Positions 30,848 to 38,731 of a stretch of 64,000 nucleotides of DNA are shown one piece after another (position 1 is the first letter of the stretch; the number at the start of each line of letters is the position of its first letter). The translations under genes were made by a program, and so were the position numbers. The stretch comes from Enterococcus asini ATCC 700915 (GTDB lineage: Bacteria; Bacillota; Bacilli; Lactobacillales; Enterococcaceae), in contig NZ_ASVU01000001.1 of NCBI RefSeq assembly GCF_000407365.1, forward strand, positions 1,707,501 to 1,771,500, given 5' to 3'. Under the pieces are notes generated by a model. It worked only from the letters and a program-made list of their open reading frames with translations, was not told the origin of the DNA and made no database searches.

Positions 30848-32134
30848 ATGCGAAAACGATTGCAAATTGGGATTTTAGGCCTAGGCGTGGTTGGTACCGG
30901 CGTGGTAGAAATCGTCAACCAGGAACGCAAGAAAATCAAGCAAAAAACCGGGGTTGACCTACTCATTACGAAAGCTCTCGTCAGACCGGGAGAAGACAAG
31001 TCCGCTTTGGCGGCTGCCCAAGGGTTTCAATTGGTCTATGACAGCAAAGACATCACGGAAGATCCGGATATCGACGTGGTCGTAGAAGTTATGGGGAAAA
31101 TTCATCCCGCTTATGAATTTATCACCGAGGCCTTGGAGCAAGGCAAACACGTGGTCACCGCCAACAAGGATTTATTAGCCCAAAAAGGAACTCAGCTAGT
31201 GCAAACAGCGATTGAAAATCATGTATCCTTGTACTATGAAGCCAGTGTGGCAGGTGGCATTCCGATTTTACGAGTGCTAGCAAATTCCTTTGTGGCAGAT
31301 GAAATCACGGAAGTTTTAGGTATCATCAACGGCACCACTAACTATATGTTGACTCAGATGGTGGAACAGCAGATGACCTATGAGGATGCTTTGGCTCAGG
31401 CCCAAGCGCTAGGCTTTGCCGAATCCAATCCAAAAAATGACGTAGACGGTATCGATGCCGCTTATAAGACCGTGATTTTGACCCGCTTTGCTTATGGCTT
31501 AGACATCGCCATTGACGATTTTGTGGTAAAAGGCATTCGCGGAATTGATTTGGAAGACATCGCTTTGGCCCAGTCCTTAGGTTATGAGGTAAAATTGATT
31601 GGTCTGACGAAAAAAGTGGGGGAAGGGATTTTTGCGGAAGTCGCTCCGGCTTTGGTGCCAAAACATCATCCACTCGCATCCATTCGCAATGAATTTAATG
31701 GTGTCTTTGTTCGCAGTCGTGGTATCGGCCAGTCCATGTATTATGGGCCGGGAGCGGGATCCTTGCCGACTGCTACCAGTGTAGTCACCGATTTAGCCGT
31801 GATTGCGGAAAATCAAAGTGACAACAAGCCAGCACCACAATTTTGTACCTATGAAACGAAAAAAGCCTTTGCCAATCCTAATGATGTTTCTTATGGGTAT
31901 TTTATCGCCTTGGCATTAGCAGATGAACAGTCCTTATGGCCGGAGATTCAAAAGTTGGCGGAGGCTTATGGCATTGTGTACCGGGTGGTTGCCGATGAAC
32001 AAGGTTCTGAAAGCCGACGTCTCGTTTTACTGACCGAGGCTATTAACGAAGTGCAAAAACACCAGTTTGTGACCAGTGTCAATCAATTGGAAGCAAGCAA
32101 TGTGAGTCAAATAATGAAAGTAATGGAGGAGTAG
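30848..32134 (+). CDS. hom: Homoserine dehydrogenase
   Basis: Reduces aspartate semialdehyde to homoserine, the branch point to threonine and methionine. 428 residues: NAD(P) fold (GILGLGVVGTGVVEIV, about 8-23), catalytic domain with the conserved NGTTNY, and a C-terminal ACT regulatory domain (about 350-428) that usually mediates threonine feedback. First gene of hom-thrC-thrB. The extended -10 just after the arsR terminator is the likely promoter. Monofunctional, not fused to aspartokinase. Confidence 0.95.
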   Translation: MRKRLQIGILGLGVVGTGVVEIVNQERKKIKQKTGVDLLITKALVRPGEDKSALAAAQGFQLVYDSKDITEDPDIDVVVEVMGKIHPAYEFITEALEQGKHVVTANKDLLAQKGTQLVQTAIENHVSLYYEASVAGGIPILRVLANSFVADEITEVLGIINGTTNYMLTQMVEQQMTYEDALAQAQALGFAESNPKNDVDGIDAAYKTVILTRFAYGLDIAIDDFVVKGIRGIDLEDIALAQSLGYEVKLIGLTKKVGEGIFAEVAPALVPKHHPLASIRNEFNGVFVRSRGIGQSMYYGPGAGSLPTATSVVTDLAVIAENQSDNKPAPQFCTYETKKAFANPNDVSYGYFIALALADEQSLWPEIQKLAEAYGIVYRVVADEQGSESRRLVLLTEAINEVQKHQFVTSVNQLEASNVSQIMKVMEE

Positions 32135-32137
32135 CAT

Positions 32138-33196
32138 ATGTATGAAGGTCTGTTAAAACAATATCGGGAGTATTTACCAATCACCGATGCCACCCCTATG
32201 ATTAGTCTTTGTGAAGGCAATACCCCTTTGATTCCCTTGAACAATCTTTCCAAAGAATTAGGGATTACCCTGTATGGGAAATACGAAGGTCTGAATCCTA
32301 CTGGTTCCTTTAAGGATCGGGGCATGGTAATGGCAGTGGCCAAAGCCGTGGAAGAAGGGGCCAAAGCCATCGTCTGTGCTTCCACGGGAAATACCAGTGC
32401 TGCAGCGGCTGCTTATGCGACCCGGGCTGGAGTTAAAGCGTATGTGGTAATTCCAGACGGGAAAATCGCCATGGGAAAATTGGCCCAAGCAATTGCTTAT
32501 GGGGCCGATATTATCTCCATTCCAGGTAACTTTGATGAAGCACTAAAAGCCGTGCGAGACATTGCGAAAACCGAAGCCGTGGCTTTGGTAAACTCAGTTA
32601 ACCCCTATCGTTTAGAAGGGCAGAAAACCGCGGCCTTTGAAGTTTGCGAGCAGTTAGGTCAAGCCCCGGATGTCTTGGCGATTCCAGTGGGGAACGCGGG
32701 GAACATCTCAGCTTACTGGAAAGGGTTCAAAGAATGGCATGAAGTGAAACAAACCGCTTTGCCCCGGATGCACGGCTTTGAAGCGGAAGGTGCGGCTGCG
32801 ATTGTTCGAGGAGAAGTAATCGAAGCACCGGAAACTGTAGCTACGGCGATTCGTATTGGGAATCCGGCTAGCTGGAAATTAGCCGAAGCGGCAAGAGACG
32901 AATCCCAAGGTTATATCGATGCCGTCACCGATGAAGAAATTTTGGATGCTTATCGTAAAGTGGCAGCTATGGATGGCGTCTTTGTGGAACCGGGCTCAGC
33001 TGCTTCACTAGCTGGCGTGATTCAACACGTGAAAGCCGGCAAGATCAAACCAGGGGAAACCGTGGTGACAGTCTTTACCGGTAATGGTTTGAAAGATCCC
33101 GATACGGCCATTCACGAAGCCAACGTGGAAATTCACAAGATGAGTGATTTGGAAGAAATGCGTCTGCACTTACGGGAAGGTGTGGCACAGCTATGA
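32138..33196 (+). CDS. thrC: Threonine synthase
   Basis: PLP enzyme converting O-phosphohomoserine to threonine. Lys59 in [10 protein letters not shown] is the Schiff-base lysine, and [14 protein letters not shown] binds the cofactor phosphate. 352 residues, the short bacterial type. It starts three bases after hom and overlaps thrB by four bases, so translation is coupled. Confidence 0.95.
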   Translation: MYEGLLKQYREYLPITDATPMISLCEGNTPLIPLNNLSKELGITLYGKYEGLNPTGSFKDRGMVMAVAKAVEEGAKAIVCASTGNTSAAAAAYATRAGVKAYVVIPDGKIAMGKLAQAIAYGADIISIPGNFDEALKAVRDIAKTEAVALVNSVNPYRLEGQKTAAFEVCEQLGQAPDVLAIPVGNAGNISAYWKGFKEWHEVKQTALPRMHGFEAEGAAAIVRGEVIEAPETVATAIRIGNPASWKLAEAARDESQGYIDAVTDEEILDAYRKVAAMDGVFVEPGSAASLAGVIQHVKAGKIKPGETVVTVFTGNGLKDPDTAIHEANVEIHKMSDLEEMRLHLREGVAQL

Positions 33197-34056
33197 GGAT
33201 TCGCGTACCCGCCACTAGTGCAAACTTAGGCCCGGGTTTTGATTCTTGTGGCATCGCTCTTGACCGCTATTTAGTAGTGGACGTCATTGAGGACAGCTTT
33301 GAATGGCTGGTGACTCATGAATTGGGACCGGAAATTCCTACTGACGAAGAAAATCTCTTGATTCAGACTGCCTTGCGAGTAGCCCCGGATTTGACACCGA
33401 AGCATTTGCGGATGACTTCTGATATTCCGGTGACTCGGGGACTGGGAAGTAGTTCTTCCGTGATTGTTGCCGGTATTGAGTTGGCTAACCGTTTAGGCAA
33501 TTTGAATCTATCAGAAAACGAAAAAGTCACGATTGCGACGAAAATCGAAGGCCATCCAGACAATGTGGCACCGGCGATTTGTGGTGACTTGGTCGTTGCC
33601 AGTGCCGTAGACGATCAACTGCATTATGTGCGGCATTATTTTCCAGACTGTGCGGTAATCGCCTATATTCCAAGGACGGCTTTGAGTACGGTGGCTAGCC
33701 GCCAAGTGTTGCCACAAACCCTTGATTACAAAGAAGCGGTGGCGGCAAGTTCGGTGGCCAATGTTATGGTAGCAGCCTTGATTACTGGCAATTTACCAGT
33801 GGCCGGCAAACTTATGGAACAAGATCGCTTCCACGAAACTTATCGGCAGGACTTGGTACCGCATTTGAACATGATTCGTGAAATTGGGCATGAAGAAGGG
33901 GCATACGGCTGCTATTTAAGCGGTGCTGGTCCCACGGTAATCATGTTGGCGCCAGAGTCTCGAGCAGAACATATTGTGCAACTGTTGCAAGCACTGGAAC
34001 AAGATGCTACCGTTGAATTATTAAGCATCGATCGGGAAGGTGCCCAGGTATTTTAA
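33193..34056 (+). CDS. thrB: Homoserine kinase
   Basis: GHMP-family kinase that makes O-phosphohomoserine for ThrC. N-terminal [16 protein letters not shown]-binding [11 protein letters not shown] (about 76-86), and SGAGPT near the C-terminus. 287 residues. It starts in an ATGA overlap with thrC. A terminator-like hairpin separates it from the methionine genes that use the same homoserine pool. Confidence 0.95.
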   Translation: MRIRVPATSANLGPGFDSCGIALDRYLVVDVIEDSFEWLVTHELGPEIPTDEENLLIQTALRVAPDLTPKHLRMTSDIPVTRGLGSSSSVIVAGIELANRLGNLNLSENEKVTIATKIEGHPDNVAPAICGDLVVASAVDDQLHYVRHYFPDCAVIAYIPRTALSTVASRQVLPQTLDYKEAVAASSVANVMVAALITGNLPVAGKLMEQDRFHETYRQDLVPHLNMIREIGHEEGAYGCYLSGAGPTVIMLAPESRAEHIVQLLQALEQDATVELLSIDREGAQVF

Positions 34057-34061
34057 GAAGA

Positions 34062-34096
34062 AAGGATGAGCGGCTTATGGGCCCTCGTCCTTTTTT
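34062..34096 (+). terminator. Hairpin between thrB and the methionine genes
   Basis: AAGGATGAG / CTCGTCCTT stem with one G-T pair, then six Ts. The next start codon is only 20 bases further, so it may act as a partial terminator that sets lower expression of the methionine pair. Confidence 0.7.
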
Positions 34097-34116
34097 GCAA
34101 AGAATGGAGGAGTAAA

Positions 34117-35388
34117 ATGGAGTTTGAAACAAAGTGTCTACATGCTGGCTATACCCCGGGCAATGGGGACCCTCGGGTTTTGCCCATCGTTCAGAGTACC
34201 ACCTATACTTATGACTCGACAGAATCCATTGGAAAGCTTTTTGATTTGGAAGAGTCTGGCTTTTTCTATACTCGCTTAGCCAATCCCACGACCAGTGCCG
34301 TGGAGGAAAAACTAGCGGCCTTGGAAGGCGGTGTGGGTGCTCTGTGCACCGCGTCTGGGCAGTCCGCTACTTTCTATGCCTTGTTAAATATCTTGGAAAG
34401 TGGCGATCATTTTATCTCTTCTTCTTATATTTATGGGGGAACTTACAATTTATTTGCTCATACGTTCAAAAAAATGGGGATCGATGTGACCTTCGTGGAT
34501 CAGTTTGCGCCATTGGAAGAGCTGAAAAAGGCCATCCGCCCAAATACCAAAGCCGTTTTTGGAGAAACCATTGCCAATCCGGCCATGCATGTCTTGGATT
34601 TTGCCAAGTTTGCTCAGTTGGCTCACGAACATAAGATACCGTTCTTCGTGGATAACACCTTTGCGACTCCGTATTTTTGCCAGCCTTTCCAACACGGGGC
34701 GGACATTGTGATTCATTCCACTACGAAATATTTAGACGGCCATGCGGTGGCAACCGGGGGTGTAATCATCGATGGGGGACGTTTTGATTGGGCGAATGGC
34801 AAGTTTCCTCAATTAGCAGAGCCAGATGAAACCTATCACGGAATCGTCTACACGGAAACGTTTGGTAAGGCGGCTTACATTACCAAGGCCCGAGTACAGC
34901 TCATGCGGGATTTAGGAGCCACGCCAGCCCCGCAAAATTCTTTTTATTTGAATCTGGGATTGGAAACACTGCCTTTACGCATGGATCGGCATTACGAAAA
35001 TGCACTAAAAGTAGCAGAATTTATCCAAAATCAACCTAGTGTGGCGCAGATTACTTACCCAGGCTTACCGGAAGACCCGAATTTTGCTTTAAAAGAGCGA
35101 TACCTGCCTAATGGGCTCTGTGGTGTGATTACTTTTGAAATCGCAGCGGGGCGAGCGGCGGCAGCCAAATGGTTGGATGCTTTAGATTTGGTGTCGCTTG
35201 AAGTCCATGTGGCGGATATCCGCACCTGCGCTTTGCATCCGGCGACTTCCACCCATCGGCAAATGTCCGATGAAGAACTGCTAGCGGCGGGAATTTCGCC
35301 AGGGACGATTCGCTTGTCATGCGGGATTGAAAATAGCGCCGATATTCTTAGTGATTTGGCACAAGCCTTTCAAAAATTGGAGGGATAA
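34117..35388 (+). CDS. O-acetylhomoserine sulfhydrylase (MetY-type, Cys/Met PLP enzyme)
   Basis: PLP enzyme that makes homocysteine from O-acetylhomoserine and sulfide; the close relative cystathionine gamma-synthase uses cysteine. 423 residues, the longer MetY-like length, with YTRLANPTTSAVEEKLAALE and the PLP lysine Lys204 in HSTTKYLDGHA. The ATG at 34117 follows GGAGGAG; 17 extra upstream residues in the open frame lie within the hairpin and are rejected. Two bases separate it from metA, which supplies its substrate. Sulfhydrylase versus gamma-synthase activity cannot be settled by eye. Confidence 0.88.
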   Translation: MEFETKCLHAGYTPGNGDPRVLPIVQSTTYTYDSTESIGKLFDLEESGFFYTRLANPTTSAVEEKLAALEGGVGALCTASGQSATFYALLNILESGDHFISSSYIYGGTYNLFAHTFKKMGIDVTFVDQFAPLEELKKAIRPNTKAVFGETIANPAMHVLDFAKFAQLAHEHKIPFFVDNTFATPYFCQPFQHGADIVIHSTTKYLDGHAVATGGVIIDGGRFDWANGKFPQLAEPDETYHGIVYTETFGKAAYITKARVQLMRDLGATPAPQNSFYLNLGLETLPLRMDRHYENALKVAEFIQNQPSVAQITYPGLPEDPNFALKERYLPNGLCGVITFEIAAGRAAAAKWLDALDLVSLEVHVADIRTCALHPATSTHRQMSDEELLAAGISPGTIRLSCGIENSADILSDLAQAFQKLEG

Positions 35389-35390
35389 GG

Positions 35391-36338
35391 ATGCCGATTA
35401 AAATTGCGGAAGATTTACCCGCTGTAAGTGTCTTGTTGGGAGAAGACGTCTTTGCCATCGACAATGAGCGAGCGGCTCATCAAGACATTCGACCCTTGCG
35501 TCTCTTGATTTTAAACTTGATGCCCAATAAAATTGACACGGAGATTCAACTATTGCGGCTGATTTCTCAGAGTCCTTTGCAAATCGATGTGGACTTTTTG
35601 AAAATCACCACCCATGAGCATAAAAACACTAGCGTGACTCATTTGAAAAAATTCTATTTGGAGTTTGAGCAAGTGAAAGACCACTGTTATGATGGCCTGA
35701 TTATCACTGGGGCGCCTGTGGAACAATTGGCCTTTGAAGAGGTGGATTACTGGCAGGAGCTTGTGGATATCATGGACTGGTCTCAGAACAATGTAACCAG
35801 TGTGATTCACATTTGCTGGGGAGCTCAGGCCGGTTTGTATCATCATTACGGTGTGGCCAAAGTCCCTTACAAAGAGAAGCTTTTTGGTATCTTTAGTCAA
35901 ACAAAGCTGGGCAATCACCGTCTGTGTCGTGGTTTTGATGATATTTTCTGGGCACCTCAGTCTCGTTATACGGGGATTGATGCTGCAATGATTGATCCTG
36001 AGCGCTTGCAGATTTTATCCCAAGATCCTGACATTGGGCCCAATCTATTGATTTCAAAAGACGGCCATGATTTGTTTATTCTCGGTCATTTTGAGTATGA
36101 CACCGAAACCTTGGACAAGGAGTATCAGCGTGATCAGGCAAAAGGATTGGAGACAAAAGCCCCGGTGCATTACTATGTGCAAGATGATCCCCAGCAAGGA
36201 ATCTGCAATCGCTGGCGGGCCCACGCTCATTTGCTGTACCACAATTGGCTAAATGACGTGTATCAAATCACTCCTTTTGCGCTGGATGAAATCCCTCAGA
36301 TGCAAAAAATGCGTATGAAAAAAGGCGATTCCGTATAG
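35391..36338 (+). CDS. metA: Homoserine O-acetyltransferase (MetA family)
   Basis: Activates homoserine for methionine synthesis. Catalytic Cys142 in ICWGAQAG, with His233 and Glu235 in GHFEYDT. Residue 111 is glutamate (GAPVEQL). In this family Glu111 goes with acetyl-CoA and Gly111 with succinyl-CoA, so the product should be O-acetylhomoserine, matching the upstream sulfhydrylase. 315 residues. Its stop codon lies inside the terminator hairpin. Confidence 0.93.
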   Translation: MPIKIAEDLPAVSVLLGEDVFAIDNERAAHQDIRPLRLLILNLMPNKIDTEIQLLRLISQSPLQIDVDFLKITTHEHKNTSVTHLKKFYLEFEQVKDHCYDGLIITGAPVEQLAFEEVDYWQELVDIMDWSQNNVTSVIHICWGAQAGLYHHYGVAKVPYKEKLFGIFSQTKLGNHRLCRGFDDIFWAPQSRYTGIDAAMIDPERLQILSQDPDIGPNLLISKDGHDLFILGHFEYDTETLDKEYQRDQAKGLETKAPVHYYVQDDPQQGICNRWRAHAHLLYHNWLNDVYQITPFALDEIPQMQKMRMKKGDSV

Positions 36339-36352
36339 GATCGCCTTTTTTT
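36320..36352. terminator. Bidirectional terminator between metA and yqfL
   Basis: AAAGGCGAT / ATCGCCTTT stem flanked by A- and T-runs. The metA stop codon is in the loop. Confidence 0.88.
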
Positions 36353-36356
36353 GTAC

Positions 36357-37205
36357 TTATTCTTCTTCCTCGGTGGTGTAGTAGCTGTGGTCTTCTAATT
36401 TTAAGGCGTTCATAATCATGGATGCAGTCTCTTCAATGGAAAGAGACGCCACGTTGATCACGACACAGCCTAGCTTTTCATAGAGGTCCTTGGCAAAAGC
36501 GAGCTCGGCTTTGATTTTCTCGATATCGGAATAGGCGGTATCAGGATTCAGGCCGTAAGCCAACATGCGTTCTTTGCGGATGCTGTTTAAAATATCCGGG
36601 TCATTGGTTAGTCCGACAATCTTGCTAGGGTCTACTTCCCATAATTGCTTTGGAATGTGGGCTTGGGGGACCAGGGGTAAGTTGGCCACTTTAAGATTTT
36701 TATTTGCCAAAAAGAGGCTTAAAGGGGTCTTAGAAGTCCGCGAAACGCCTAACAAAACGACGTCGGCTTCCAAAAAGCCCCGGGGATCTTTGCCGTCATC
36801 GTATTTCACGGCGAATTCCATAGCTTTAATACGCTTGAAGTAATTTTTGTTTAAGTGATGCAAGGCTCCGGGTTCTCTAGTGGCGGCAACTCCACTGCGA
36901 CGTTCGATTTCCGAGATGGTAGAAGAGAGGACATCAAAACTAAAGAGGCCACTTTCTTCACAAAAATCACTGATTAAAGTAGATAGTTCTTCGTTGATCA
37001 TGGTGAAAAGAATCATGGCGTCGTGTTTTTTTGCTTCGGCTAGGCCTTTGATCAAGACTTCTTTGTCATTGACGAAAGTCTTGCGATACAAGTTGAATTC
37101 CACCGTAGGAAACTGGGCCATCGTCGCTTGAGCGAGTTTGGTGGCGGTTTCGCCGGCGGAATCAGAAATCACGTAAATGGTTAAGATATTGGTTTCATCA
37201 TTCAT
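36357..37205 (-). CDS. yqfL: PPDK/PEP synthase regulatory protein (DUF299, YqfL/PpsR family)
   Basis: Bifunctional kinase/pyrophosphorylase family that switches pyruvate-phosphate dikinase or PEP synthase off (ADP-dependent) and on (phosphate-dependent). 282 residues, beginning IYVISDSAGETATKLA, with the P-loop-like GVSRTSKTPLS (about 152-162) and the SGVAATREPGALHHL block. No dikinase is encoded in the window, so the target is elsewhere or unknown. The gene ends against metA and diverges from zur. Confidence 0.9.
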   Translation of the reverse strand: MNDETNILTIYVISDSAGETATKLAQATMAQFPTVEFNLYRKTFVNDKEVLIKGLAEAKKHDAMILFTMINEELSTLISDFCEESGLFSFDVLSSTISEIERRSGVAATREPGALHHLNKNYFKRIKAMEFAVKYDDGKDPRGFLEADVVLLGVSRTSKTPLSLFLANKNLKVANLPLVPQAHIPKQLWEVDPSKIVGLTNDPDILNSIRKERMLAYGLNPDTAYSDIEKIKAELAFAKDLYEKLGCVVINVASLSIEETASMIMNALKLEDHSYYTTEEEE

Positions 37206-37301
37206 TAAACTAACAACTCCCCTTGTCTTTTGTTCCCGTTTATTATACCATACGGAAGGAAGTTATAATTCGGAATCATTCTGATTTGTGGGGTGGAAAA
37301 A

Positions 37302-37730
37302 GTGAGTCAAACTCGGTTGCAACATGCCTTGACAACTTTGAAAGAACAAGGATACAAACATACGAAGAAGCGAGAAGTGATGCTGGATTATCTGGTGCGG
37401 CGGAATCGCTACGTCACCGCCAAAGAGGTCCATCATTTTATGAATCAAAGCTTTCCTGGAGTGAGCTACGACACGATTTATCGCAATCTCCATGATTTTG
37501 CGGCGCTAAATCTTTTAGAGGAAACCGACTTGAATGGGGAAATGAAGTTTCGTTTCCACTGTTGCTTGGAGCCGGGGGAGCATCATCACCATCATTTCAT
37601 CTGTACCGTCTGCGGAAAAACCAAGGAACTGGACCTGTGTCCTATGGATTTCTTTGAAGAACAGCTACCTGGTTGTGTGATTGAAGGCCATCGCTTTGAA
37701 ATTCTCGGTCGCTGTGAAGACTGTCAGTAG
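37302..37730 (+). CDS. zur: Zinc uptake regulator (Fur family)
   Basis: 142-residue Fur-type repressor. The N-terminal winged helix (LKEQGYKHTKKREVMLDYL, SYDTIYRNLHDF) and the C-terminal HHHHHFICTVCGKTKELDLCPMD and GHRFEILGRCEDC blocks are close to B. subtilis Zur, including the two CxxC pairs of the structural zinc site. With zinc bound it would repress zinc-uptake genes. The GTG at 37302 is preferred because GGGGTGG lies five bases upstream; the GTG at 37293 overlaps that site. A TATAAT at 37264-37269 is the likely -10. Zinc transport genes are not nearby. Confidence 0.88.
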   Translation: MSQTRLQHALTTLKEQGYKHTKKREVMLDYLVRRNRYVTAKEVHHFMNQSFPGVSYDTIYRNLHDFAALNLLEETDLNGEMKFRFHCCLEPGEHHHHHFICTVCGKTKELDLCPMDFFEEQLPGCVIEGHRFEILGRCEDCQ

Positions 37731-37739
37731 AGAAAAACA

Positions 37740-37790
37740 AAAGAAACAGCCACGCCTCTTAAGAAAAGAGAGGGCGCGGCTGTTTCTTTG
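37740..37790 (+). terminator. zur terminator
   Basis: Long stem AAAGAAACAGCC-CGCC / GGCG-GGCTGTTTCTTT. Confidence 0.85.
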
Positions 37791-37847
37791 TGTTATCTGC
37801 TTATTACTAGGATTTAATGTCGGGTTTTTGCCACTAGTATGAAAAGC

Positions 37848-38513
37848 TTAGACCGTTGTGGGCAATAGCCCAGCGTCTTTAATGGCTTTCGCTACAAGTT
37901 GGGCAATTTGTTTGGCGCCAGTTTCGTTAAAGTGTGTATTGTCCGTGACACCTTCTGGATAATTCGGATGTTCTCCCGGAGCAAGTTGTAAGTGCAGCGC
38001 TTTTGTTTCTTCGTAGCCTAGGTTTTGATAGAGGTCTTGGGTTATTTGGTACATGTCTAAAAGCGGTAGTTGCTGTTCTTTTGCAAATTCGCTCATTGCT
38101 TGAGGATAAGCACCTAACGTAGCTTGGTTTAATTGACCTTCGTAAAAGTCCCGACGAGTTACCGATGTCAAAAGAACCGCTTGGGCATCGTGTTTTTTTG
38201 CTACATCAACATATTGTGCCAAATAGCTTTGGTATTCACCATCTGGTTGAGTTCCGCGGTCTTCGGTGACTTTTTGATCGTTGTGACCAAATTGGATGAA
38301 GAGAAAATCTCCTGGCTTCAAGGCTTTGTCGATTGCATCCAGGCGACCTTCTTCGATAAAGGATTTTGTAGAACGCCCGTTCATGGCGTGGTTGCTAACG
38401 TGGTAACCTGGGGCAAGATATGCTTCCAAGTATTCCCCCCAGCCGGCTTCTGGGCGTTTGTCGGTTTCTTTTTTTGCCGCAGTGGAATCACCGGCGATAA
38501 AAATAGTGGTCAT
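37848..38513 (-). CDS. SGNH-family acetylesterase, rhamnogalacturonan acetylesterase type
   Basis: Removes acetyl groups from pectic oligosaccharides. 221 residues with the four SGNH blocks: Ser10 in GDST, Gly in MNGRST, Asn in QFGHNDQK, and Asp/His in DNTHFNE. This set matches RhgT/YesT-like enzymes. There is no signal peptide, so it acts in the cytoplasm on imported sugars. The ATG at 38513 follows AGGAG; the TTG two codons earlier is rejected. It is divergent from the AraC-type sensor, with a cre-like site upstream of its TATAAA. Confidence 0.9.
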   Translation of the reverse strand: MTTIFIAGDSTAAKKETDKRPEAGWGEYLEAYLAPGYHVSNHAMNGRSTKSFIEEGRLDAIDKALKPGDFLFIQFGHNDQKVTEDRGTQPDGEYQSYLAQYVDVAKKHDAQAVLLTSVTRRDFYEGQLNQATLGAYPQAMSEFAKEQQLPLLDMYQITQDLYQNLGYEETKALHLQLAPGEHPNYPEGVTDNTHFNETGAKQIAQLVAKAIKDAGLLPTTV

Positions 38514-38622
38514 AATCAATTCTCCTAACTGTTTCCTTTTGTTTTGTTTAAACTGCTTCTATCAAGGAGTAGTGGAAAAAAGGCAAAAATCTATTTGCGT
38601 CTTTTTCTGATTTATAGCATAA

Positions 38623-38636
38623 TGTAAACGTGTGCA
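38623..38636 (+). promoter_or_regulatory. cre-like site between the esterase and the AraC-type regulator
   Basis: TGTAAACGTGTGCA matches 12 of 14 cre positions. On the minus strand it lies just upstream of an extended -10 (TGCTATAAA, ending at 38611), a position that would block the esterase promoter. Confidence 0.55.
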
Positions 38637-38731
38637 AAAATCAATGGGCAATTAGAATTATTTACCGAGATTATCACCCTGTGTGATTTTATCTTTCTTC
38701 GATGAAATGATTCGTTCATAGGAGGCAAGTC

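Noticed and set aside
30848-34056. Threonine/methionine leader or riboswitch ahead of hom
   Set aside because: The short gap after the arsR terminator holds only an extended -10 promoter; there is no T-box, leader peptide or SAM-type structure.
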